DNA of 64,000 nucleotides, from NCBI GenBank assembly GCA_014529385.2, contig CM043942.1, positions 9,116,001 to 9,180,000 on the forward strand, in the 5' to 3' direction. Position 1 is the stretch's first letter, and each line of letters opens with the position of its first letter. Shown one piece after another: positions 32,720 to 44,540 of this stretch. This DNA comes from Adiantum capillus-veneris (Eukaryota; Streptophyta; Polypodiopsida; Polypodiales; Pteridaceae). The position numbers and the translations under genes are program-made. The notes below the pieces were generated by a model. The model was not told the origin of the DNA, did not search any database, and saw only the letters and a list, made by a program, of their open reading frames with translations.

Positions 32720-35700
32720 AAGCTCAAAGATGAAGTGCAAAAAATTGACCCAAGTGTTTATCCAAAGATTTGCACATGCTAGCAAACCATCCAGTTGGTG
32801 CATATGCGATCAGGTTCAATGTACGACGTGGACTACAATGGTCGAATCTACAGTCGAGAGCCACAAACAAAAGATCCAATAGATCAGCCAATAGAAGCAA
32901 GTCTAATCAGAGAACCAAGTCAAAGGAAATATAAAGGTCGAGATGGAGAAATCTACGGCTTGATACTCAGTGTTCTAAAAGCTGGTGTTGATAACTTGGC
33001 AATACAGAAGCAAAAACATCTCAAAAAGAGCTTGAGATGACAGAACCGATTGAAATACCACCAGTCATGGAGTATTACTCAGATTGTGGAAGAAAAGGTG
33101 GACATTTCCTAGAAGACTGTCCAAGAAATCCAGCCAACAGGGACATAGGAACTACCAAGCAAAACATGGAGCAAATTGGAAGTTCAAAATTCGATCTAAG
33201 TGCATCTAACTCGTCAATTGTGATGAAAATAGATGTTAAAATTGGAAGTGCAAAATTCAATGTAAGTGCATCTAACTTTCTCAATTGTGATGCAAATAGA
33301 TGTTCCCACATTACCTTTAGAAGCAGTTGTAAAAGCACTACAAAGTCAAAATCTGCATAAATGTACAGGAGCACCTGAAAAGCTCAAAATTGATCCTTTG
33401 AACAACAAATTCTTGCGTGAACTTGGTCAAGTTTCCAGTTATTACCAAAGGTCAAAAACAGTGTTAGGTTTGCAAGTGATTTTGCATCCACTACTGGTAG
33501 TGTGTAGTGATTCACGAGTCTAAGGGACACATCAAAGCGAATGTTGTAGCATTAAATGGTACTCACAATTCATATGCACACTATGTAGACCAAAAAGGGA
33601 AATTGTAGAAAAAGGATTGACCAGTGTTTGGGCATCCCACATATTAGCTTATAGAATTGGTCTCAGCGATAGATCAGGAAGGATGGCTCATTTCAGAAGA
33701 AAGGATCTATTATAGCCTATCCTCTCTAGAGCTGAATGATATTACCCCAATAAATGCAAAATTCTGTTCAAAGCCAAACTCTCCTCCATTGTAAATCAAG
33801 CTTTGACGTTGTGAACCAGACCAGTATCTACTTTGACCGAAACAGTCATAGATATAGATGGGATTCTAAAATCTATGATGTCTTGGGTCTTGAAAACACA
33901 GAAGCTCGTATCATAGGAGACCCATGGAATATACAATATTAGGGCAAAGATGATGCTATCTACAGCTTGGCTTGGGGAATTATTTGTCATGTTTCATGAA
34001 GGTACATCAAAAACTATGTAGAAGGTTTACAGATGCCAAACATCAATAGTGCTACCCACACTGTGCCTTCATAGTCCCAAAAAGTGAGACTAAACCAGAG
34101 CCAAAAAGATTTGAAATCTCATCATGGAGAAAGCTTTAGGAAGAGGGAGCTCTTTTACCAGGAAACACAACAACAATTAGAAGCACTAGATCCTCTAGTC
34201 AGCACACCCCTTCAAAGCAAAAACCATTGAAAGATCATATGGTTGTTGGAAGTTTCCAATTGACCCAGATTCCATCAGAGTTTGCAGATAAATGCCTATA
34301 TGAAGATCATCAAGGAAAATGATTTCAGTTGAACTGCGCAAGTCAAAGTCAAAAGCCAAAAAATCCCATAGTGTTCAAGCAATTACATGTGACCAAGCTC
34401 ACATACGCATACAGGGATACATATGGAAACGAATAATAGCAGGTTTAGGACCTTGTATAAACCCCTACAGATGGCCAAACTGAAGTCAAATATTATCTCA
34501 AGATGATGCAAAGCCTCAAGTTGCCAAAACCGGTGAAGGATAGCTCAAAATTGACGAAAGCTAATGCTAAAAAATCTACGCAAAGGTCACCACCAAAATA
34601 TCCTCCAAAGAGACATATTTTTCTAGAAAGTATAGTGGATCTTTTAAGCTCAAAAGTTATTCAAATGCAGGTAGATAATGCTCAATAGATGCACGAAAAA
34701 GGTGCAATATCATAGTCATACGAGTCAACATCAACTGAAGAAAACGGTCAAAGCAAAGAAGATGCAAAAAAAGCTCAACCCAAGGACGCAACCATAGCCA
34801 AACAAATCAATTCAGAAAGGAATTTTGAGAAGATCAAGTGAAACATTACTGGTGAACATGAAGAAAAGCTCTCAAGAGAAATAAAGCTAGACTTTTAGCT
34901 AGAGAAGAACCTCGTGTCTTTTTGCACATGGAAAAAATGTGGCCAACCACAACTAGAAGACGCTCCTGAATTCATTATCATCTGTAGATACAAATGAGAA
35001 AAATGTTAAAAAATCATTTCCATCGCCTTTCAAATAGCTTCACAGATCATCATAGGTCAATTCCAAGTGGTAACAACAAAAGACAAAGTAGATAACATCA
35101 TATTGGGAATGGCAATGGCCCAAAAGGTTCTCGAGGTATGGTGTTTAAACAAGATGCAGTCTTCAAAGACAACAAAGAATGAAGACAAAGACTGGTCACC
35201 TGCGGACGATAGCACAAAGTCCTCAAGTAACACTCAAAGGGAGACCAATGAAAAAGCAAAGATTATTGAAGATGAATCATCTCCATCGAGAAAAAAATTA
35301 GAAGAGCTTAAAGTAGATTAAGCAATATCAAGTGCACATCAAACAGAGCAAAAAACAACCACGAAAGCTATTAAGTTGAGAATGTCATCAAAGAAATAAG
35401 TAAAGAAGTACAAAGTTGCAGACAACCAGGAAGCAACAGGAAGTCCAAAGGTCATTCAATCATTGCCTATAGAGTCAACCGACAGAAGTCTTAATGGAAA
35501 ATAGAGTCTCAAGTCACCTTCCATAGAGACTAGGCTAGTAGATCAAGACGAGACCATGACAGAAGTAGGACACATATCTTCAAGAGAACCACCAATGAGT
35601 ATAGCTATAGTTCTCAACAATGAAAATGGAGCAAGTGTCATATGTAATGCTCTATTGAATAAAGAATCAAAGTGCAATACAATTGCAGATAGCATCCAAA

Positions 35701-36690
35701 GGATCCTCTAGATCACTCTAGATAAAGACGATATCAAAGCAATTCAAGGTATGCATGACAATCAAGAAGAAATGGTCGCTATTCTTAGCATTCAAAAGCA
35801 TGAAGAACAGGTAGAATTTCAAGTAGAGCCTTCAAAAGACATGCATGTAGATGTCATGCTTGGGCATTAGTGGTAAGACCAACACAAGGCCTACAAAGAA
35901 GATACAATGATATTTCTCTACTTTACAAATGGTAGTGAGCAACAATTACAGGTACCATTAATGTTAGATTCAGAGTTGCAAATGTCACAAGAATCAACGA
36001 TAGATCTTACAAAAAAAGGTAAATCTAGAGTGGACCTTCAACCACCTAGTACAAAAGGTGTGACAACATATGCCTCTACATCAAAGGACGCTCATGGAGC
36101 TTCTTCAAGCAAGTCAGGATTTCAAAACTTCAATCCAATTGTTGACCCAAACAAAACCTCTAGGGAGCCACCCAAAAAAGCAAAGGACTCAAGAAAGCAA
36201 AATAAAGTCAAGAAAGTGCTTGTTCCGAGCAGCTTAGTCAAAGCCAATGATGCAGTTAGGATTAAGACAAAAAATAAACACAAAAAGACAAACACATGGG
36301 ATGGATATCATCACAATGGATCTTAAAACAACATAAGGTACTATAGAGGTAACATACAAATATGGGTACCAAAACCAAAGATCATAGCATATGAAGTGAA
36401 ATCAAGTCCTTCCCAAGAAAGAGGGCCCACTAGGTATCAATCTCAACAATATCCCAAGAAACCTAAGAAGCAGATGTTCAAAAGGACAACATTGAAAGCT
36501 ACTCAAGTCTACCACAATTCTCAAGAGGATACAGAACATAAACGGATTTCAAGGAACCTTCCTCTTGCACAAAGGTTCTACATAGGCTATACAAAGATTT
36601 GGCAACCAGTTAATCAACAGCAACTGCAATTGAGATAGAACTGCATGAAGATCTCAAGAATTCAACAAGACCTCAAGCCAACCAAAGTTA
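32720..36690 (+). pseudogene. gag: Tat-like gypsy gag-protease region, plus-strand copy (decayed)
   Basis: A chain of short plus-strand frames parallels the minus-strand element at 39480-44540. VDYNGRIYSREPQ near 32830 resembles VDKYGREYRVVES of the other copy. A knuckle-like CGRKGGHFLEDCP lies near 33080, then highly charged Ser/Lys/Glu stretches (35067-35600). Near 35590-35700 and 35840-35940 are remnants of the second protease-like domain. Then KKGKSRVDLQ, VKANDAVRIK and GNIQIWVPKPK (35990-36380) correspond to KKGKAKISPQ, IKVNDPIWIQ and GNSDVWVNKPK. Many stops and shifts. At about 36690 it passes abruptly into a copia integrase. No RT of its own was found. The match is by eye at low identity but in the right order. 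Confidence 0.55.
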
Positions 36691-39152
36691 TTAGTGGTCC
36701 AATGCCACATAAAACTCTAGGGGGGGCAACCTACTTTCTCACATTCATAGATGATTCTACCAGAAAGGTGTGGGTGTATCTCCTTAAGCGTAAGGAAGAA
36801 GTCTTTTCGACATTCCAAAAATTCCTTGCCATGGTTGAGAACCAATAAGGAACAAAGCTCAAAGCTTTTCGCACAGACAATGGTGGAGAATACATCTCCA
36901 CAGAGTTCAAGGATTTTTGCAATAGAAGAGGCATTCGGCGGCAGTTTACTGCGCCATACACACCTGCACAAAATGGGATAGCTGAAACAATGAATCGAAC
37001 AATTCAAGAGCGAGTTGTCTCTATGATGTCTATGGCGAAGCTTACTCCCAAATTTTGGGGGGAAGCTGTTCTGACAGCAGTGCACATCATCAACAGGTCA
37101 CCTAGTTCTCCTTTGAATTTCAAAATTCCAGAGGAATTATGGAATGGCAAAAGGCGAAGCTATGAGCATCTACGTGTATTTGGATGTGAGGCATATGCAC
37201 ATGTGCCCAAAGAACTTCGTCGGAAGTTAGATCCCAGATCACACAAATGCATCTTTATTGGCTATGGCACAAACGGAGAGATAGGATATCGTCTCTGGCA
37301 CCCAGAATCAAACAAAGTCATTCGTAGCTCACATGTGATTTTCAATGAATCAAAAATTCACAAGAAGCCCATCAAAGATGTTGAGTACAGACGTGTTCGT
37401 TTTGAGGATGTAGCCTCCAAACCAACTCAGTTCAGTAGTGTTGCACCCACTCCTCAAGTGCCAGATACTACTATTGCTCCGGAGAGATCGGAGTCCAGCA
37501 GTCAGGCACTGAGACGCTCTGAGAGAGTATCACGTGCGCCCGAGCGGTTTGAGCCGGGTATACACCACATTTTGGTCACTGACAGTGGAGAGCCAACCTC
37601 CTACGAAGAAGCTATACAAATGGAGGATAGCGTTAAGTGGGAGCAGGCTATACAATCAGAATACAATTTGATTGAGGCTAATGAGACATGGGATTTGGTT
37701 GAATTACCAAAAGGCAAAAATGCTTTACCTTGCAAGTGGGTATACAAGAAGAAGTATACAGCGGAAGATCCCGAGCCTAGATACAAGGCTCGTCTAGTTG
37801 CCAAGGGTTTCAAGCAGCAAAAAGGTGTGGATTTTGATGAGATTTTCGCTCCAATAGTCAAGATGACTACACTTCGCACCGTGCTTGGCTTGGTTGCTAT
37901 CCAGGACATGGAACTTGTCCAAATGGATGTGAACACAACATTTCTTCATGGGGATCTAGATGAAGATGTCTACATGAAACAACCAGAGGGATTCATATGT
38001 GAAACCCAAAAACCAACGAGGTTAGAATTGGTTTGTAGACTTAAAAAGGCACTCTATGGCCTCAAGCAAGGTTCAAGGCAATGGTATCAAAAATTCGACA
38101 AATTCATGCAGTCTCAGGGTTACATCAGAAGTCAAGAGGATCACTACTTATACACAAAAAGTTTGAACGATGGTTCTTTAATCATCTTGATCTTGTATGT
38201 AGATGATATGCTTATCACAGGCAAATCAATTGAGGAAATCAATCAGCTGAAAAAGATGCTAAGCACTCAGTTTTCCATGAAGGATTTGGGAGATGCCAAT
38301 CACTTTCTTGGTATGCACATCAAGAGAGAAAGGCAACGTGGAATTCTTGAATTATCTCAAGAAAAGTACATTCACAAAGTCTTGCAACGTTTTAGTATGC
38401 AGGGGGGGAAGTCATTGAGTACCCCAATGCAAGCATACTCCAAACTTAGCAAGGAAGACTCTCCCAAGACAGTGGCTGAGAAAGAGGAAATGGCGAAAGT
38501 ACCATATTCTTCAGCAGTTGGCAGTTTGATGTACGCTATGGTAGCCACAAGACCAGACATTGCACATGCAGTGGGAGTGGTTAGTAGGTACATGGCAAAC
38601 CCTGGAAAGAAGCATTCGGAAGCAATGAAGAAAATCCTCAGATATTTGAAAGGTACAGCTAGCAAGTGTTTACGCTTCGGAAACAGTGATGCATCTATTG
38701 TAGGTTACACGGATGCGGATTATGCGGGTTGCGTGGATCGTAGAAGATCCACTTCTGGCTAATTGTTCATGTTTGCTGGAGCATCTATCTCTTGGAGATC
38801 GTGTCTCCAAGATTGCACGTCTTCATCTACCACTGAGGCAGAATATGTTGCTGCGTCTGACGCCAGCAAATAAGCCATATGGTTGGCTCGTCTAGTGGGA
38901 GATTTGGGCATTCACGAGGTTTCAGTACTACATTGTGATAGTCAGAGTGCCATTGCTTTGGAAAAGAATCCAGTGTTTCACTCAAAGTCGAAACACATAG
39001 AGGTCAGATACCATGTCATACGAGATGCATTGGCTGGAAAGCGTATTGAGCTTGTCAAGGTTCACACCGATGACAACCCCGCAGATGCTCTCACAAAGAG
39101 CCTAGCCTCGGAGCGATTTACACATTGTATAGAACTTATAGGTGTAGGATGA
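36691..39152 (+). pseudogene. pol: Ty1/copia integrase, RT and RNase H (5'-truncated)
   Basis: It starts inside the integrase core at GPMPHKTLGGATYFLTFIDD, so the HHCC zinc domain and first catalytic Asp are missing. The second Asp is in FRTDNGGEYIS and the Glu region is PYTPAQNGIAETMNRT. From 36990 a 590-codon open frame covers the rest of IN, the linker, and RT with YKARLVAKGFKQQKGVDFDE and the catalytic ILYVDDMLITG. It continues into RNase H to RRRSTSG. Three stops break the full frame: TAA at 36847, TAA at 38760 and TAA at 38871. The end reads DNPADALTKSLASERFTHC at 39140, the usual copia RNase H tail. The RT motifs are intact, so decay is modest. Confidence 0.92.
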
Positions 39153-39221
39153 AGCCTCGGAAATGCTTCATGAATTTTGTATAGACTAACTATACTAATG
39201 CCACTATTGGCCACCATGACC

Positions 39222-39235
39222 TTCAAGTGGGAGGT
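39222..39235 (+). other. Copia polypurine tract
   Basis: CAAGTGGGAGG lies at 39224-39234, one base before TGTTGGGGTG. AAGTGGGAG is a common plant copia PPT. Confidence 0.8.
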
Positions 39236-39440
39236 TGTTGGGGTGTAGGCCAGGTGGCCGTGGGAAACCACCCTTGTACACTTGATTTTCCCTATTCAAT
39301 ATAGGGAGAGAAAGAGGAAGTGTTGACTCTACTCTTTCTTCTCCACTAACCCACACAGGCTGCCTGTGCATCTTCCCCTTCCCCATTTCTCTTCTTCCCT
39401 CTCTTGCACACACTCCGTACACGCACACGTGCACTCATCA
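39236..39440 (+). repeat. Copia 3' LTR (right end uncertain)
   Basis: It starts TGTTGGGGTGTAGGCCAGG after the PPT and contains TTCAATATAGGGAGAG and a pyrimidine-rich stretch. CA at 39440 is the first plausible end; CA at 39473 (GATTTCA) is another. The partner 5' LTR was not found. Confidence 0.6.
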
Positions 39441-39479
39441 CTTTGTTGGGTAGTCGGGTAGAATTCTGATTTCATTACC

Positions 39480-41003
39480 TAAACTTGTCGTATGGTTTGT
39501 CCAGTGGAAGACCTTATCTTTTTCTTTTTGTACCTGTCCTTTATCTTGGTTGAGTTATGTGATTGACGTTGACGGCTTTGTTGATTCCTGACTGAGTGGT
39601 TGTCATGGAATATCGCCAGGCTGTCATCTTGGGCTTGTTGACCCAAACATCTGAATTTCCTTTCTTGTAGCCTTGTGCAATAATTGACGCGCTTGATGTG
39701 ATCCATCCTGTTACCTTTGCTTGTTGAGGTTGTTCCTGTGATTGTATCCAAATTGGATCATTAACTTTAATTTGTGCCTTAGATACTAGCACTTGGTTGA
39801 CCTGTTTTGACTTCCTTTGGAGAATTTCGGGTGATGGAAACTTTGGTTGATAGACTTTTTGCTTGGGTTTCCATTGTTTTGTTGATGGTTTGGATTTTGA
39901 TGTAGAGGCTTTGTCTTGCACTTGCATTGGCTGGGCTAGAGACTGTGGGCTTATTTTAGCTTTGCCTTTTTTAATAGCCAAGAATCTTTGAACTATTGTA
40001 GGCTTGCTTGTCGTGATGACCATTGTTGAAGATTCACGCTCGTCTTCAAAGACTTGTGCCCATGGCTTGGACAAAATCAAGTGTGTTCCATTTGTCGAGA
40101 ATCTACCACCAAGAATTTTTCTTTGACATTCTGTGAGTGTAGTTGGATAGTAGCTTCTGCAATCCCCATACTTATAACATCCACTTCAGGTGAGAGATTT
40201 ACCTTTATCTGAATATCATAAAGCTTTGGCTTACCTAGAAGTAACCACATGCCATATGACATGACATTAGTCGTGGAATTTGTATCAATTTCTGCCATAA
40301 AATTCATCTTGACTCCGTCTTGTGCACTTAGCAAAAAGTTGATCTTCTTTGGTACTAGATTGCATGTGTTCTCTTGAGTGACTTGAGCAATCTTTGGCCT
40401 GGACTCCTTATCGTCTTCTTCTTCATTGTTCACACTTCTGAGTTCATCTGTGTGTTCTAGCTCCTGCTTGACCACCATTTCCTTTGATATGTCTTTTGGA
40501 GAGACAAAATCAGCATTTGGTTCCTGTAGAGTCATAGGCTCTTCTTCCTCGACTTCAGCTGTTGAAATGTCACCAATAGTGTCTGAACTTCCTGTCACTT
40601 GCTGCACCTCTTCTTTGATTGATTCCAAGTCTTCATATTGCTCTTTTGTAGGCGCTAGATCTGAAGCATCTTCTTTGGATCTTAGCCCTTCTTCCTGCAA
40701 CTTTGCTTCGTTGACTTGCGGCTCCTCCTTTGTACTATGCATTCGAGTTGGAGAGTTTGTAATCAAGTGTGTTATCGCACACTGATCGCAAAGAGCACCT
40801 ATTTCTATATGACTAGTATTCGGGCTAGGTATCTGGTTTTGTGTTATCCCCATAGCTGATAACCCTGTTTCGAACTCATACTCAGATTCTTCATCTGTCT
40901 CACACATAACCCTTAACATGTAGTAGGGGACTATGTCATACCCATTCTCATCGCAAAATTTTGTTGGTGTGGTCTCATTAACACAGACATCCAAAGTAGC
41001 CAA
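39480..41003 (-). pseudogene. Tat-like element: acidic linker, second protease-like domain and basic tail
   Basis: This continues the same frame as the upstream gag-protease. It begins ATLDVCVNETTP and has a knuckle-like CDQCAITHL. A Glu/Asp-rich linker follows (about 40430-40760), then a retropepsin-like section: FMAEIDTNSTTNVMSYGMW, with DTN where Asp-Thr/Ser-Gly is expected. Later, EKFLVVDSRQMEH and LILSKPWAQVF occupy the place of the Gly-Arg-Pro strand of the first protease. A one-base deletion near 40078 shifts the frame. The tail is Lys/Gln-rich and ends with GNSDVWVNKPK near 39640. No RT, RNase H or integrase follows before the copia LTR. The domain call rests on parallel order with the upstream protease. 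Confidence 0.55.
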
Positions 41004-41930
41004 TATCTGAGTCCACTCTAGCGGTTCTAATGCCTCTTCCGGAAAAGGTTCTCTTATGTAAACATCATCTTCTAAGACCCTCTCAAAGGAATTCTCATTT
41101 CACCCAAAGTCACTACACTCCGATGCTCCGCACATCCAGATTTCTTTCTTTTTGCCCATCCACGGATGGTCTGTTGATCCACTTTGTGTTGCAGAATCAA
41201 AATCCTCCACGGGCGTTCTAGTTACATCTTGGTAACTATGATTTCTCATATTTACACGTGTTGTGGTTTCAGCATGTCTCAAGTATAGATAATCATAACC
41301 CCAATCTTGAACCATCTTGAGTTGCCTCATGAATGGTCTTCCAAGGATGATTTCATAGTTATTTTTCTTGCCAAAGTCAACTATGGCAAAAGTATGCGCA
41401 TACTCTATACCACAAGAAGACACCACTATCGCTTCTAGCAATCCCATGGGTCTTTCCACATGCCCATCCGCTAACTTTAATTTTATTCTGGTTGTTCTAA
41501 AGACGGGCCTACCCCATTTCTCCCATATTCGTTTTGTTGCTATGGCAATTCCTGCTCCACTGTCAAGTATAGCTTTCATTTCAATCCCATTGTACTCGAC
41601 AGGCAAAGTGGCATTACCATCTTCTCCTTCACAGTACTCTCCTACTTTGTTCAGAGGTACTGGTCTTACATTTGATCTAGGCTTCTCGATCTCATCTAGT
41701 TCTTTTTCCAGGAACCTTAACGGGCTTTTGATCCCAATTTTTTCCAAGCATTTTTCTATATCCGTCCACATACTTGGCCTGATTTTCAAAAGTTATGCCA
41801 ACGTAATTGTGCACTTCAGTGGCGTGGATAGCAAGTCAGTCAAAATATTTGTGTCCAATTCTTTTGTCCCCCCTAGCCTCTGTGATGAAACTCTCACAAT
41901 CACAGACTTTGCCTCAAAATCTCTCATGTA
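41004..41930 (-). pseudogene. pol: Tat-like element: first (canonical) protease region
   Basis: In frame with gag. NGIEMKAILDSGAGIAIATK holds the retropepsin catalytic DSG. The flap region ADGHVERPMGLLEAIVVSSC and the C-terminal strand NNYEIILGRPFMRQLKMVQD follow. Then YLYLRHAETTTRVNM and a basic segment lead into the linker. In-frame stops are TAG at 41931-41933, TAA at 41793-41795 and TGA at about 41100. The TAG lies exactly between the end of Gag and the protease, so it could be an original gag-pol stop; the other two look like decay. It would cleave the polyprotein during particle maturation. Confidence 0.82.
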
Positions 41931-44520
41931 CTATGGAAAAGTTCTTAACGATGCAGGTCTACTGTCTTCGGAGGCTACCGATCCTACGTCACCATAATAT
42001 GACCTCGCATCAACACTCATTTGTGGTCTATCTAATGTGATTTTAGGAAATGGTGCTGGTACAGCATCCTCTTCTCTTTTTTGGGCATCTCGGACAGCCT
42101 TCCATAACTCCTCTGGCCACTGCTCCTCAACTATAGGAACATAGGGTGGGAAATCCCTCATTGATTCATCTGTTGTATTTTGGACTACCCTCGAGTCTTG
42201 CGACCTTGGTAGTGGTTCTTTCCTATGATATACCTCTTCTCTAGGCAATTCGTCTACTTTAATTCTCTCGTCTTTGTGCACTGGGGTGACTATCCTATCC
42301 TTCACTTCTAGTGGAGGTGGTTCTAGCAATGCTTGAGCAGTTTTAATGAGCTGCTTACACATTTCTAGCCTCTGCTTCTCTAGTTCAGGATAAGGATGGG
42401 TCACCCATCTTTGTTCTAAGGTCTGTCTATTTGCCAATCTAGCCTCATAAGCCTGTAAAATTGCGTCTAAAGGCTCATTCACTTTGTCCACTAGGACAGA
42501 TCCTCCTGAACTAGCACTCTTGGGTGCTTCAACTTGTTTAAGGGTTTCAGCTTCCCTTTGCTGTGTCTGTTGCTCTTGAGTTGTTTCCAACTCAGTTGTA
42601 ACAACCTTTTCTTGTCCTTTCTCCCTGTCTAGTCTCGCTTTCATTCTAGTCCTTCTTGCTCGTCTAGAGTTTCTACGGCTTTTGGAACTCTTACTAGTCT
42701 CTCCATCTGTAGGCTTTTGCTCTTGCACTTTTGCTTGTGCTCTTGTGACAACGTTTACTGGAGCAACTTGCTTACTTTCATCTTCTTGTTGTTTAAGCAC
42801 CTGTTCTTTTGCAATTGTTTCTTGCTCTGTTGTTGTTGTCGTCTCTCCTTTTGTTGCGGTTCGTTCTTTCTCTGATTTGCTGGTAGAAGGAAAGGTAACA
42901 TGTGGTTGCATTTTACCTTTCTTTCTTGGATTCTTAGGACAATCTAAAATCATATGTGTGATTGCACACTCATTACAATATACATTTATCATGATATCAT
43001 GGTCTGGACAATCCTTAATCAAGTGATCACTACTACCACATCTGTCACATGGACGTATTGGTTGTTGTGGCAATACATGATATTGACCTTGAAGTGGTCT
43101 CTGATCTACCACATATCTTTCTATTTGAATCTCATGACTCTCATATGCATTTCTAGCAGCTATGGGTCTTTCACTTAAGAACACTTGTTCCGCTACAAGA
43201 TGATATCTAGGCGGTTGAGACATAACATGCTCAAACCCTGGTGGAGTCTTAGGTCTATAGTCAGGACAATGTTGTGTCAGATGGGGTCCTCCACATGTCA
43301 TGAACCTTCGTTGTTGAGGAACTCTATAGGCTGGTACTCTGTCAGAGTGGTTGATGCGTTGCATCACATTCTCTATGATTTGCTCCTCAACATTTACTTG
43401 GTTTTGTCCTAGATTCCCTCGTTGATCCTCAAGATCAGCGGTTTTCTTTTTCTCACTCGCATCATTCATCTTCTTCTGACCATCGTCATAGAATTTGCAA
43501 TTGTCAACTAGGTCAACTGCCGCTTTGGTCACCTCTTCCAAGGTTTGGTATCTTTTCACGTATAGGTCCTTTTGGAGATTCTCATTCCTAAGCCCTCTGA
43601 TAAAGCATAGGATCTGTTGTTCTGGCGTGGGTAACTCTTGGGTAGGACATCTAGCAACATATTGCTTGAAACGCAGTATTGCTTGTCGCAATGTTTCTGT
43701 TTCGCCTTGTTTAAATTCCTGAATCTTAGGAAGGGTGTTATGTTTTATGCCCCTCTTGGTGAATTCTTGAACAAATTCATCCAAAATTTTCTCAATGGTT
43801 GTGAACTCTCTCCGGTTCAATAGTTCAAACCATGCTTGTGCATTGTCCTCCAATGTAAGTCCAAAACCCTCATACTGCGTGTGAAAGTCCTCTACTCGTT
43901 CTGCTCGTAGGACTTGCTTGAAAGCCGAGACATGGGCGTATGGGTCTCCTATGCCATTGTACTTTATATTTACCCATTTTCTTAGCTGAGATGGTCTTAT
44001 ACTTTGGGGTGCAAAGTATGGAACCATACTCCTCTCTGGTATCGTTTCATCTCTCGTTATCGCTCTAGGAGGAAATCCAGGTGGTGGTCCCCTCTTTGGA
44101 ATTCTCTTAGAGGTTCCTGTGTTTGGTGGATGTATCTGAGGTCCTTCATTGACCAAATATCCAGTCATCTCTAATTTGGTTCTTGGATTTGTGCTTTCTA
44201 CAACTCTATATTCTCGTCCATACTTGTCAACAAATAAAGATGTCCATTGTCGGTCGACCTCGTATGTATAGACATATAAGAGCTTGTACTCTGTCAGCTC
44301 ATCTGGGTAAGGCTCTAAGCAACTGTAAAGGTTGAATTGATTTCCATTAATATACCTATATAGTCCTTACTTTCATGGTTATACGTCCAAACTCTCTCCA
44401 CAAAATTGGTCTTTATGTATTGTAGGTTTGGAAGATCTATTATGGGCGGGTGCTCATCTATCCTTGCAATCCATGTGCTTGTATAAGCTGAGTCTGAGTC
44501 TGATGTAGACATGACTTCTA
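41931..44520 (-). pseudogene. gag: Tat-like element: gag (capsid and zinc knuckles)
   Basis: A 745-codon open frame starts at ATG 44168 (MTGYLVNEGP). Homologous coding sequence extends further upstream to about 44520 (MSTSDSDSAYTSTWIARIDE) across a frameshift near 44335. The capsid reads RKWVNIKYNGIGDPYAHVSA, then LEDNAQAWFELLNRREFTTI and PTPEQQILCFIRGLRNENLQ. There are two clear zinc knuckles, CDRCGSSDHLIKDC and CNECAITHMILDC (the second is one residue short), and an earlier degenerate one (TCGGPHLTQHC). A Lys/Glu/Gln-rich C-terminal part of about 250 residues follows. Gag of this size fits Tat/Ogre-type gypsy elements. The TGGCGCC-type PBS at 47191-47209 supports that class. Confidence 0.85.
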
Positions 44521-44540
44521 GGATTAATAGCTCTAGCATG

